A stretch of 16,302 nucleotides of DNA, taken from NCBI GenBank assembly GCA_026770575.1, contig MU657214.1, positions 46,141 to 62,442 of the forward strand, read 5' to 3'. The stretch is from Pelagophyceae sp. CCMP2097 (lineage: Eukaryota; Sar; Pelagophyceae). Position 1 is the stretch's first letter. Each line of letters starts with the position of its first letter. Below, in pieces: positions 1-9,384 of this stretch. The notes beneath the pieces are model-generated. The model saw only the letters and a program-made list of their open reading frames with translations, searched no databases and had not been told where the DNA came from. The translations under genes and the position numbers were made by a program.

Positions 1-1
1 G

Positions 2-3000
2 GGGGGAGCACGCCGTGCCGCGAAAGTCGCCGGCACAAAGAGGCGCCCTTTTTGCGATTGCGCGCCTCGCGCCTCGTGGCGCGGCGCCGCAATCTGCGCA
101 TGCATCCAAGTGTTTGGTCCCCTCGTCGGCCGCGCTTGTTGCGCTGTTGAAAAGCCGTTTCACGTAGGCACGCCGGACCCCAAGACCGCCTTTCGAAAAT
201 GCCTCGACGCCGATTGGCAAAGAACCGCCACGAGGCTCGACGGCGAGGGCAAGCTCACCGCCGCCCAAATCTGCGCCGGGCCCGTCGGCATGTACGAGTG
301 GCTTTTGGAGCACTTGCGAAGAGGGCCTTTTTGGAGCGGCGCCTCTCCGGTCGAATCGGCGGCGCGTCGCAATCGCCTCAGGACGCTTTGCACCAGGTAC
401 TATTACGGGCAGTTTATGCACGACTTGACCGACGTCGAGGTCGGCATGTTCAACTTCTGCATCGCATCCGTGGAATACGCCGCCGCGGCCACGGCGGTGG
501 CGCGCCGAAGGAAACTTCATAAGATCGAGGCCATGTGCGCAGCGGCGTCTCGAGACGGAGGAGTTGCCGGGAAACCACCGAGGCCCCGTTTGAAAGGGCC
601 GCGTGCGGGGCCGAGGCCCTCAATTGCGATGTCGGGGCCCTCAATAGCACGGGCCCTCGCAAAGGGCCCTTGTCTCACGGGGCCTCGAGCACGGTACCCT
701 CTCCAACGCGGGCCCTCGAGACCTCGAGCAAGGGCCCGCGAGCACGGGCTCAAGAAGCATGGTCCTCTCTGCCGGGTCTCTCATCTGCCGGGGCATGGTG
801 TTGGAATGCCTTGTCCCCGGTCTCAAGCCTGCACAAAGGTACCTCAGCGGCCGCGCCCCTCCGCGCAACTCGGGCGTCGTCTTCCCCGACGACAACACGT
901 GCCGCCCCGTGCGAGCCGACGAGGTGCCTTGTACGAAAGAGCCGGGGAGGCGACCCTCGCAGCTCGTCGTTCGGAAGACGTCGTTCAGGGCCGACTGGCC
1001 TCTCACGATGGAAGCTATTCAAGCGGCCGGCGGGGTCCCTGCTGAAGCGACGCCGGACGCTTTGGAGCTTTTGGAAAGGCGCGTCTTTTCGGTCGTTTCG
1101 TTGTACGCGCCTCAGTTCCGTTCTTCGAAATACTTCAAGTCTTTTGTCGCGTTTACGTGGCGAGAGGCGCAGCCGATCCTTTCGACGTATTTCCACAAGT
1201 TCCGGACGATTGGACGGGGTGGGTTTGGATGCGTTTATGGTTGCAAGACTCTGACTACCGGAAAAATGTACGCCTTGAAGGAAGTGGACATGAAGCGAAT
1301 GAAGCAGCGCAAGGCGCAGTACGTGGCCGCGCCCCTTCGAGTATCCGGCAATCAGCCCGACGTGGAAGAAGAAGAAGAAGAAAGTCAGAGTCCTTGACAC
1401 GCCCTGCCTCATCCAAAGGCAGAGGCCGAATGCAATGTCGAGGAGCGAGGCCTCTTTGACGGGGCCTCAGGCACGGTTCCTTGCCAGCGTGACAGGGTCC
1501 CTTGTCGCAGGGTTCTTGCTGCGGGGACCTTGTCACCTTGTCACAGGGTTCATGGGGACCTTGCGAGGAGGTCAGGGAACCTTGTCACCGGGCCGCCGTG
1601 CGGCGCAGGGCCGTATACCTTCGTATACTGAGCAGCCGCGTCTGCGGGCTCACGAGAGGCAGTACGGGATATATGGGCAAATTGCCTCGACACTTTGGGA
1701 ACTGCCAAATAATATCCGACGCACGAAAAGGGGCCCCATTCCAAGTCCTTGAAAATGAACAGGCCCTTGCTCTTTGGCGGCCACTTGCAAGACCCCTGGA
1801 CGGTCGCTCGCCAAGGCCTCTGACGGAGGGCTCTCTCAAGCCGCCACGCACGGTGCCTTGCCTGCGTGACAGGGTCCCTTCAAGGGTCCTCGAAAAGGGC
1901 CTTGCCCCTCGAAAAGGGCCCTCGATACGGGACGGCCCCTCTCCGTGGCCTCTGACGGTCCCTCGTACCATCGGAAAACGGACCTCTCACACGATCCCTC
2001 GTACGGGCCGCTGCAAGGCCTGCCCTGCAACGCCTTGGGCATGGGGCCTCTTGCAAGGGCCCTGAAGATGGGCCGCCCGATCCACGACGACTCGTGGACG
2101 GCCCCTCGCAAGGCTCCTCGTGCGGGGCCTGACGAGCCCCCTCGCACGAGCCGTGGGAAACCCTACGGTCCTTGTGCACGGGTCCTCGCGAGGCCCCTAT
2201 TTTCCTGGAAATTCCAGTCGTGGTCAAGCCGGAGGCTCTTGCGAGGCGTTTCGAGCAGGGCCCGGAGGAGGCTCTTGGGACACTCGTCGTGCGAGGGCCA
2301 CGGGCCCTCGCACCGCTCCTCGACCAGTCCCGACTCGTCGCACGGGCCCTTGTACGGGCCCTCGCACGGCCCCTTGTAAGGCCTCCTTCACGGGCAAGGC
2401 CTCTTTCAAAGTCTCTTGTGAAGGCCCCTCGTCAGTGTCCTTGCACGGTCCCTTCAAGGCCCCTCGAAAAGGGTCTCGGCGGTGCTCCTCTCTCTTGTGA
2501 AGGCCCCTGAGACAGGCCCTGGCATGGGCCGCACGGGCCGTGAATGGGCCTAGAGGAAAGGCCGGAGGAGTTCCATTGGCAACGCGGGTCCTCGCAAGGC
2601 GCCTCGCCCTCGCAAGGACCACGAGGAGGCCACGGGCGCTTGCAAGGCGCTTCGCGCGGGCACTCTTTTTCAAGTCCCCTCATCGGGGCCTTGCTCCTCT
2701 GCGTGGCCTCTTCAACGGCTTCTCGTGCGGGCCGAGGGCGGGCCTCTTCACCTTGCAAGGCCTCGCACGGTCTCCTGCAAGGCCCTCGGCACGGTCTGTT
2801 GCGAGGCCCCTCGAAAAGGGCCCTCGCGCGGGTGCAAGAGGCCTCTGGACGGTCCGCCCCCCTTGTGGGCATCCTTCGCCTTGGCACCGGCTCCTCGAAA
2901 AGGGCCCGTGCGCGCATGGGCTTTGAGGCAGAGGCTGACGCAATTTCGTGTCGTCCTTTGGCAGCGCGATCGAGGTTGGTGCGAGTCGCGTCGCGTCGGG

Positions 3001-6000
3001 CGCCCGACGCGAGTTTTCTTCTTTGTGATCTTTGGTGCTTCTCCGGCCCCGACGCTTTGACGTAGGGCTTTATGTTACAGCGAGCACGAGGTCTTGAAGA
3101 AGTTGAAATCGCCGTTTTCGGTGAACCTGAAGTACGCCTTCCACGAGCGCGGCAAGTTGATCTTGATTATTGATCTGATGATGGGCGGCGACTTGAAGTA
3201 CTGGCTCAAGGAACACGGCACTTTCGACGCGACTTTTTTACGATACGCCGCCGCGAGGACCATCTTAGCGTTGGAGGCGATTCATGCAATTGGGTTTATC
3301 CACAGGGACATCAAACCGGAGAACATGCTGCTGGACGAGTCCGGCAGAGTCCGCATCTCCGACCTGGGACTCGTACGTCTCCTTTTGGAAAGGCGTGGAA
3401 AACCCGCCCTTTTGGAAAACGCGGACCTTTGGCCTTTTGGAAAACCCGCACCGTCGGCTCGGGCAACCCAAAGCGTCAAGCGACCGACCGACCCCCGCTC
3501 CCTTTAGGCGACGCGCCTCTCTCCATCGCCGCGCGGCGTCTCTGGCACGCCGGGCTACTTTGCGCCGGAAATGTTGCTGGGGCTGCACTACGACCAACGC
3601 GTGGACTACTGGTGAGTGGGTTGGGCGACGGCAGGCACTTTTTGGCGATGTTTGGCACTCTTGACGTTCAAGGCCCCTTGTGTGGCGCTGGCACCCGGCC
3701 CCGCTAGGTCGTTTGGCTGCATGGTCGTCGAGTGCATCACTGGCAGGTGTCCGTTCCACACGAAAGAAGCACAGCACTGGCCCTTACCAGAAGGCGTCCG
3801 ACCCCCACCTTCCGGGTCCGAGTCTTCCGAATCGCTGAAAACGCCCAAAAGATGCCAGACGAGGTCTCTGGACAACCCCGGGCGGTCTTCCATGTACGTG
3901 GCTTCTCCGCGAGGTCCAACGTCCAAATCGAGCTCTAGGTACGCGCGGCACCGGAGGAGAAGCGAATCGATCAAAAACCCGAAAGAGGCGAAGAAGGATT
4001 TGTTGACGTTTCGCGCGAACCCGCGCCCTGCAAACCACCCATTCAAGGGCCGGGGATCGACCGCGGCCGGAAAACGTACGGAACGCGCCACTCGGAGAAA
4101 CCCGAAGCGCCACGGCGAGGACCGTCGCGAGTAGGACCAGGGGCGGTGTATCCGGGCAAGGGTCGGGTTGCTCAATTTCTGCCAAACCCTAAGGGTCGCG
4201 GGGTTGTCGAGCGACCGAACTCGCCTTCGAGAGGTCGGGTTCCGGTTCGGGCCACGGCCAGACCCGCGGGTATACGGGTCGGCCAAAACGCGCAAACCCG
4301 ACCCGCGGTTTGAAGGGCAAATCCGAACACGTCGTTGCTCCTATCTCTGGCTTCTCGAGACGGCCCCTCGAGAGGCTCGGACGGTCTCTCGGATGGTCGC
4401 TTGGGCGGTCCCTCGAACAATTCCTTTGGACAGTTCCTTTGGCGGCCCCTCGAGGGGCCCTCTGTGACGGTCGCTTTGACGGCGGTTTCTCGCCGGTCGC
4501 TTGGGCGGTTCTTTCGACAGTCTCTTCGACTGCGGCCCCTCTGCGACATCCCCTTGGACGGGCCCTCGGACGGTCGCTTGGACGGACCCACTCTCATATG
4601 GCATCCCGTCCGAGGCGCAGCCGGGGGACCACTGGTGCTGACCGGCATTTTCGCTTTCTAGGCATGGAGCTCGCGGTCGTGGAGATGCCCCCCGATCTCG
4701 GCGACGCGGCGTTCCTGCAGCCGGAAATCGCCGCAATGGACGCGGCGGACTTTTGTTCGGAGTTGTTAATCAAGAATCCGGACAAGCGGTTGGGCGCCCA
4801 CGGCGTGGCCGACATTTTGAGCCACCAGTTCTTTGCCTCTTTGAGCTGGGACGCCGTCAGGGGCGACACCATGGAACCGCCCTTTGCGCCGGGGAGGGCC
4901 CTGAATTTCAAAGAGTCGGACACCATCGGCTCCTTTGTCTCGCTCGGCGACACCGTCTCTTGCTGCGTCCGAATCGGCAAACGAGTCCAAGGCCGCGAGC
5001 GGACAGAGCGTCGGCAAACTACGACCTTTCGACCCTCGTACCGTCCACCGTCGTACCGCCCACCCCGCTTTATAGGTCAAAATCGAGGACGGCGACTTCG
5101 ACGTTTCCGGGTGGACCTTCACGAGCAAGCTCGCGTTCCAGTCGGAAGCCGCGTCCTGAGGGAGACATGCGCTTCCCGCTTCGCTCAAAAGGCTCCTCGA
5201 CTGCTCCGGGGCGCCCGGTGGCGAGGCGCGGGCAGCGGCGCGCGGGGATCGAATGAGCTGAAAGGCCCCTAATGAGCTGAAAGGCCCCTCTGGGCGGTCC
5301 CACTACACGGCCCCTCTGGGCGGTTCCTCTGGACGGGCTCTCGATGACGGCCCCTCTGGACGGCCCCTCTACACGGTCCCTTTGAAAAGCCCCTCTGGAT
5401 GGCCTCTCTGAACAGTCCCGCTGAACGGTTCCTCTTGACGGCCCCTCTGGCCGGTTCCTCTGGAAGGCCCCTCTAGAAGGTCCCTCTGGGCAGTCCCTCT
5501 ACACGGCCCCTCTCGAAGGTCCCTCTGGGCGGTCCCTCTACGGTCCCTCTGGAAGACCCCTCTGGATGGCATCGCTAGACGGTTCTTCTGGACGGTCCCT
5601 CTGGACGGCTCCTTCGAACGCCCCATCTGGACGGGCCCCATGAACGGTCCCTCTGGAATGCACCCACGGGGCGGTCCGTCGAGTAAGCCCCTCTAGAATG
5701 GCCCTCTGGACAGTCCCCTTGACTGGTTTCCTCTGATTGGCCCCTCTGGACGGTCCCTCTGGAAAAAAGTCCTTCTGGACGGCCCCTCTGGACGGTCCCT
5801 TTGAACGGGCCCTCTGGAAGGCCTCTTGCTACACGGCCTCTCTGGACGGTCCCTTTGACGGTCCCTTTGAACTGGCCATCTGGAAGGTCTCTGCCTACAC
5901 GGTCCCTCTACACGGTCCATCTGGACGGTCCCTCTGGACGGTTCGTCTGGACCCCTCTAGACAGTGCCTCTGAACAGTCTCTTTGGACGGCCTCTCTGGA

Positions 6001-6287
6001 CAGGCCTCTGGACGGCCCTCTAGAAAGTCCCTCTGGACGGTCCCTCTCTGGACATAACGGGAACCGGACGTCCCGGCGAATGGCGGGCGTCAACGACGGG
6101 GCCGCTCGAAAGGCCCCTCGAAGCCCCCCCGAAAGGCCGCTCTGCGGGAAGGGGATGCGCCGGCCTGTGACGCTCGCCTTGTAGGTCCGAGGCCGTCTGG
6201 CTGCTGAAGTGGGAGGCTCGAATGCGTGCGGAAGACCCGAAATGGCGGCCCGAAACGGATAAGTCAAAAACCTGCTCCGTCTCCTGA
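2..6287 (+). CDS. GRK-like protein kinase (RGS-homology + AGC kinase + CaaX end), 5' partial, multi-exon
   Basis: Predicted to phosphorylate activated membrane receptors. Exons read by phase: <2-534, 839-1318, 3081-3372, 3508-3611, 3708-about 3790 (3' end unsettled), 4662-4954, 5076-5140, 6185-6287. The frame is open to the window edge without a good ATG, so the start is missing. The first two exons match the RGS-homology fold that wraps GRK kinase domains (KYFKSFVAFTWREAQP just before the kinase). Kinase motifs: glycine loop IGRGGFG (1209-1229), lysine in YALKEVD, HRDIKPEN (3301-3324), DLG (3361) in place of DFG, which is a GRK hallmark, and GTPGYFAPE in exon 4. The tail DTIGSFVSLGDT continues through exons 7-8 with spacing like the GRK2 tail. 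The protein ends SKTCSVS, a possible farnesylation box as in GRK1/GRK7. The 839 acceptor and the 3790-4661 junction are the weak points; an exon may be missing there. GRK-family identity is strong; substrate unknown. Confidence 0.85.
560..760. repeat. GGGCCCT-rich degenerate repeat in kinase intron 535-838
   Basis: The proposed intron (donor GTGCGC at 535, acceptor CACAAAG ending 838, 304 bp) holds repeated GGGCCCTC / AAAGGGCCCTT motifs. AAGGGCCCTT is a 10-base palindrome. The same words recur in the long intron that follows. Confidence 0.6.
1319..3080 (+). repeat. 1.76-kb kinase intron filled with degenerate ~12-bp repeats
   Basis: Donor CA|GTACGT at 1319 and acceptor TTACAG ending 3080; the join restores the reading frame (KRKAHEHEVLKKL). 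From about 1430 to 2940 the intron is made of variants of a 12-13 base unit such as ACGGGCCCTTGT, ACGGGCCCTCGC and ACGGCCCCTTGT (clearest at 2340-2480), with frequent CCTCGAAAAGGGCCC. Open frames here are artefacts of a stop-poor GC-rich repeat. A different flavour, GACAGGGTCCCTTGTC and relatives, lies at 1490-1600. No transposon ends, transposase or target duplication were recognised. Confidence 0.8.
3373..3507 (+). repeat. 135-bp kinase intron with three ~26-bp repeats
   Basis: The donor GTACGT follows the DLG codons, and the acceptor CCTTTAG ends at 3507; both are phase 0. Copies of CCTTTTGGAAA start at 3381, 3408 and 3433, each followed by a GC-rich spacer (intervals 27 and 25). The unit is unrelated in sequence to the 13-mers of the larger introns. 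Confidence 0.75.
4340..4600 (+). repeat. 13-bp degenerate repeat in kinase intron before exon at 4662
   Basis: Units such as TCGGACGGTCGCT, TTGGGCGGTCCCT and TTGGACAGTTCCT follow at about 13-base spacing. The repeat lies in the intron that ends with the acceptor TTTCTAG at 4661. The upstream stretch 3790-4340 is not this repeat; it may hide a small exon, but I could not place one with confidence. The core GGACGGTC is shared with the array at 5265-6055. Confidence 0.7.
5265..6055 (+). repeat. 13-bp minisatellite-like array in the last kinase intron
   Basis: About 790 bp of the 1044-bp intron 5141-6184 is a near-continuous array of TCTGGACGGTCCC variants (perfect neighbours near 5920-5945). 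Each good unit contains GGAC-G-GTCC, a hyphenated palindrome. Variants swap GGACGG for ACACGG, GGGCGG, GAACGG or GGAAGG, so it is old or diverging. Open frames across it, for example GPSGRSLWTV repeats, reflect the 39-base (3 x 13) period, not a gene. Confidence 0.85.
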
Positions 6288-6538
6288 CCGCATCCGGCCT
6301 TCAACGCCGCGGCGCGCACGGGCGCGCCGATCTAATCACATCTGCCAATACTACTCTAATCACACACTCCAGCCGGAACCCATTGCTGCGCGATTCGCCC
6401 TCCGAGTCAGGAACAAGGCAATCGCGAGCTTATTCCGCCACGGCGAAGGCCTCGCGGCGTTCGGGGTTGGGACTCACCGCTGCGGTAGTGTTTGCACTCG
6501 CCGCTGCGGTGGGCTCGGGACCTGGCGAAAGACGACAG
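6288..6538. other. Short convergent intergenic region
   Basis: 251 bp between the stop of the kinase gene (plus) and the last stop of the ankyrin gene (minus). It would hold both 3' ends. No clear AATAAA-type signal, hairpin or RNA gene was seen. Confidence 0.5.
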
Positions 6539-8399
6539 TCATTCGCGTGTCCGACGCCCGCGATGCCCGCCTCCAACCGCTGGGTCTTCCGAATCGCAGC
6601 CGCGCGGGTCTCTACCCGGTGCGACGTACGTCGCCAGCGTCTCAAACTGCCGCGCCGCGAGGGCCTGCGTCCATGGGCTTTTCGACTCGCAACGTGTGAC
6701 TATCTTTTTCGGCGCGAGTCCGGAGCCGGATGCGCAGCGGTGGGTCTCTCGCGTCGCGGCACGCACCTCTCGCCTGATTGCGGCGCGCTCGGCCTCTTCT
6801 GTTATGAAGACGAGGTTGCGGATGACCTTTGCAGCGGCGTGAACGGTGCGATCAGTGCGAACCGGCGTGGGAACGCCAACTTCTGCCGGGCGGGCGACGC
6901 AAGAAGACTCGTGTCGTCGCGGCAGGGACGCGGGAGCGACGTCTGCGCCGCGGCGGCCCTTGAAAAGGGAGGTAGCGTAGGGCAGGATGTCGTTCTCCGA
7001 GACCTGGAGCGACTCTTCGGAAGCGGGCATCGCAGGCAGCCAACGCACGAGGAGCTCGCGCGGCGTCGGCGCGCGCCGTACTTTGTGCCTGCCAGTCAGT
7101 GATGAACCTTTCATGAGATCTTTTAACGTCTCCATGCGACCGCCGCCATGGGAAACGCCGACCTCGTGTTGGAGTCGTCGACGTCGCGCACAAACTGCTC
7201 GACGGCCTAGAGCAGCAGTCGGGCGACTCGGGACGTATCGCGGGGAAAGCATCGCCACGGGGCGCCTCTTTGTGATCCCGATGGGCGGCTCCCGCTATAG
7301 CAAATCTCACTGCTCGGCCGCCAAAGGCGACGGCGGAAAGGCGCGCCCGCTCCAGCTTGTCCTCCTTGGTTTCGTAGACGAGGCTAAATATGCACGCGTG
7401 TTGCTTTGACAAGCGTGTTGTAAAGGCGGCCGACTCTTCGTAAGCGGCCGCATGGGGACGGACCTCTCGTCGTCGTCGTCGAGCTTCGTCGCCATCGTCG
7501 TGATCGTCGCCGAGCCCATGTGCGAGTTGCGCCGCGACCTGGCGCCGCCGTCGAACCACCATTCGAATAACAATGGTATTCGTCAAACGTACATGGACGC
7601 GGACGCGTCCGTCGCCAAGCTCAGAACGCTCGCGCCCGCTTCACTGGCAAACGAGTCCTCCAGGGGCCGCACAGCTCGGAACTTGTGCGTGACGACCTCG
7701 CGGTGCATTAGACCCTCCAAGACAAGGCGCCGAGCGGCGAGGTCTGGGCCTACACGACGGCTCGAAAGCGGGCCTTTGCGACTTGAAAGGAGACTCGCGC
7801 GGCGCGTCGAGGATCTCCGCCGCGTCGAGGGAATCGTGCATCTTCGCCACGTCGCAGGCCAGCAACCCCTTCGCATCAAGCGCCCTTGAATCGCAGCCCA
7901 TCGCCAAGAGTAAAGAGACGACGCGCGCGGCGTCGAACGCGCCCATGGCCGCGATGTGCAAAGCGCTCCAGCCGGCCTGGTTGCGGGGCGTCGACGCGAA
8001 AGGCCGGCGAGGCGAGGTCCCGTTGAAACGACGTCCCGTCGAGGCGACGTCCCGTCGAGGGCTCGCTTGTCGGACGCAAGGTCCCATGGCGGTGTCTCCG
8101 ACGCCCGCGGGCCGCGATAAGGTACGCACGCGCGTGCGAAGGTTGATGCAGCTGACCATGCGCTTCGACGCCGTCTCTTCATCGTCGCCTTTCAAAGGCT
8201 TGCTTCGCTGCGTCGCGTGGCCGAGGTCGTTGACGCAGAGCGCCTCGACGCAGTCGACGTGGCCGTTCCATGAAGCAAAGTGAAGTGCCGTCAAGCCGTC
8301 TGCGTCCGAACTGCAGGGGTTCGAACCGCCCTTTAGGAGAACGTTCAGATACCGTAAGTCGCCCTGCTGCGCCGCCTCGCGCAGCGAAGACCCGCTCAT
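6539..8399 (-). CDS. Ankyrin-repeat protein with uncharacterised C-terminal region, multi-exon
   Basis: Exons on the minus strand: 8399-8130, 7976-about 7790, an exon ending 7593, 7538-7464, 7383-7311, 7206-7163, 7088-6539. The ATG at 8399 gives MSGSSLREAAQQGDL, then ankyrin repeats: DGLTALHFASWNGHVDCVEAL, and across the first splice INLRTR|AGWSALHIAAMG, with LDAKGLLACDVAK after it. Four later junctions agree in phase: ASAS(M) joins SRRNSHMG, LDDDDE(S) joins LVYETKEDK, FGGRA joins AVEQFVRD, and DDSNT(R) joins HKVRRAP. The tail has an acidic DDDDE run, a basic RRNS site of the kind basophilic kinases use, and helices such as FITEEAERAAIRREV. I recognise no domain after the ankyrins. The link between the exon ending near 7790 and that ending 7593 is unresolved: no GT-AG pair of matching phase was found, so a non-standard splice or a frameshift is possible. 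The last exon could contain another intron. Ankyrins imply protein binding; partner unknown. Confidence 0.7.
8013..8060. repeat. Three 16-bp units inside ankyrin-gene intron 1
   Basis: CGACGTCCCGTCGAGG occurs twice in perfect tandem (8029-8044, 8045-8060), preceded by a degenerate copy at 8013-8028. It lies in the 153-bp intron 8129-7977 (donor GTGCGT, acceptor AACCAG on the minus strand), so it is another intron with an internal tandem duplication. Confidence 0.8.
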
Positions 8400-8747
8400 C
8401 CGACCCGCGGCGACGAAGCGCGCCCGACGAGCCCACCGACGACGGCCGCAGGTCGCTCCTTTTTGGACAAAGGTCGCCGAACAATTGTCGCCGAAAAGAT
8501 TTTTTTTTAATTTAGCGAAGCTTAGCGCGTTTCTAGACTAGTAGCCGCGAAGCCAGCTGGCCAGGCCACGCCGACGACGAGGGCCAAGGTCCCTGTGACC
8601 AAGACTCCGTGACAAGGTCCCTTTGACCAAGACCTCGCGACAAGGGCCGGCGAGGCGCGCGGGAGCGCCGGCGAGGCGCGCCGGGGTGCGCCGCAAAAAT
8701 CGCAGCGCGACGCCGGACGTGCTCTGAAGAGTCCCCGCATCGTCGTC
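8400..8747. promoter_or_regulatory. Divergent intergenic region with 28-bp direct repeat
   Basis: 348 bp between the ankyrin ATG (minus) and the ubiquitin-like ATG (plus), so it must carry both 5' ends. It contains a T/A run (8502-8516) and a 28-bp direct repeat at 8586-8613 and 8614-8641, beginning AAGGTCCCT and differing at few bases. Each copy has GGTC...GACC, able to pair on itself. GCCGGCGAGGCGCGC also occurs twice at about 8646-8680. No TATA box is certain. Confidence 0.5.
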
Positions 8748-9384
8748 ATGCGCCTCGTGATCGAGACGTACCACCAGCCTCTATGCGTCGCGCCGACACT
8801 TTCCGCGAAGCGCTGCGTCGTCGAACTCGAGCCCACGGACACCGTCGCAGCGCTCAAGTGAGCCCAAAGTGCGGTTGGGCCCGAGACTGTCACCACCCGC
8901 GCCCCGCGCAGGCTCGCCATCCAGGCGCTCTCCAAGACGCGCGCCGGCAGGGCGGCGCTCACGCCGGAAAGGTCCGTCCTCTGCAGCGGGCGGGCGGGCG
9001 CTTGTGCCGAGGGACCCGTCCGACGGGGCGCCTCCGAGGCGCTTCCGCTATTGCAGGCAGATTTTGGCGTACGTGCCCGAAGCATGCGGCGATGGGATAC
9101 GGCGCAAGGTCATCTTGGACAGCGAAGATACGACGTGCGTCGCATCCAAACGCCCCCTCCGCGAGGCTCTATGTAGGCTGGTGGCCTACGACGTCTTGGA
9201 GGATGGCAAGATCTCGCTCAAGGTGACGCCGTACGAGCCGCGCGCCGTTGGGGTGGCGGCGTGGCAGAACGACTTTGCGACTTTTGGCTCGCTGAATCGC
9301 AAGCCACCGCCCGCGCCGCTCCCTCGCGAAGACTCGGATCTCGACGAATTCGACGACGGCGCAACCGACGCAGATGACATCTAA
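8748..9384 (+). CDS. Small ubiquitin-like domain protein, three exons
   Basis: Exons 8748-8857, 8912-8971 and 9057-9384 join in phase (donors GTGAGC and GTCCGT, acceptors GCGCAG and TTGCAG) to give 165 residues. The N-terminal part reads like a ubiquitin-like fold: CVVELEPTDTVAALKLAIQ resembles the beta-2/helix-1 segment of ubiquitin (LEVEPSDTIENVKAKIQ). ERQILAY follows where ubiquitin has QQRLIF, and LEDGKISLKVTPY looks like a closing strand. The C-terminus is acidic (SDLDEFDDGATDADD) and ends DDI with no di-glycine, so conjugation is unlikely; a scaffold or proteasome/chaperone adaptor role is inference. Introns are very short (54 and 85 bp). Distinct from any named family I can assign; the fold is probable, not certain. 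Confidence 0.7.

Noticed and set aside
1435..2943. Many overlapping open frames of 100-190 codons
   Set aside because: All lie in the long repeat-filled kinase intron, on both strands and all frames, with Gly/Pro/Arg-rich shadows and no domains.
5265..6055. CRISPR-like or repeat-protein reading of the array
   Set aside because: The unit is only 13 bases, without spacers, inside a eukaryotic intron whose flanking exons join in phase; the periodic peptides follow from the 39-base period.
6383..7102. 239-codon plus-strand frame
   Set aside because: It overlaps the last ankyrin-gene exon on the minus strand, whose upstream splice restores frame. The plus-strand peptide has no features.
7123..7125. 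TAA as the end of the ankyrin gene (after AFPMAAVAWRR)
   Set aside because: Splicing from GTCGGC at 7162 to a strong CTGACTGGCAG acceptor at 7089 keeps phase and continues into a long open frame, a better model; an isoform ending here stays possible.
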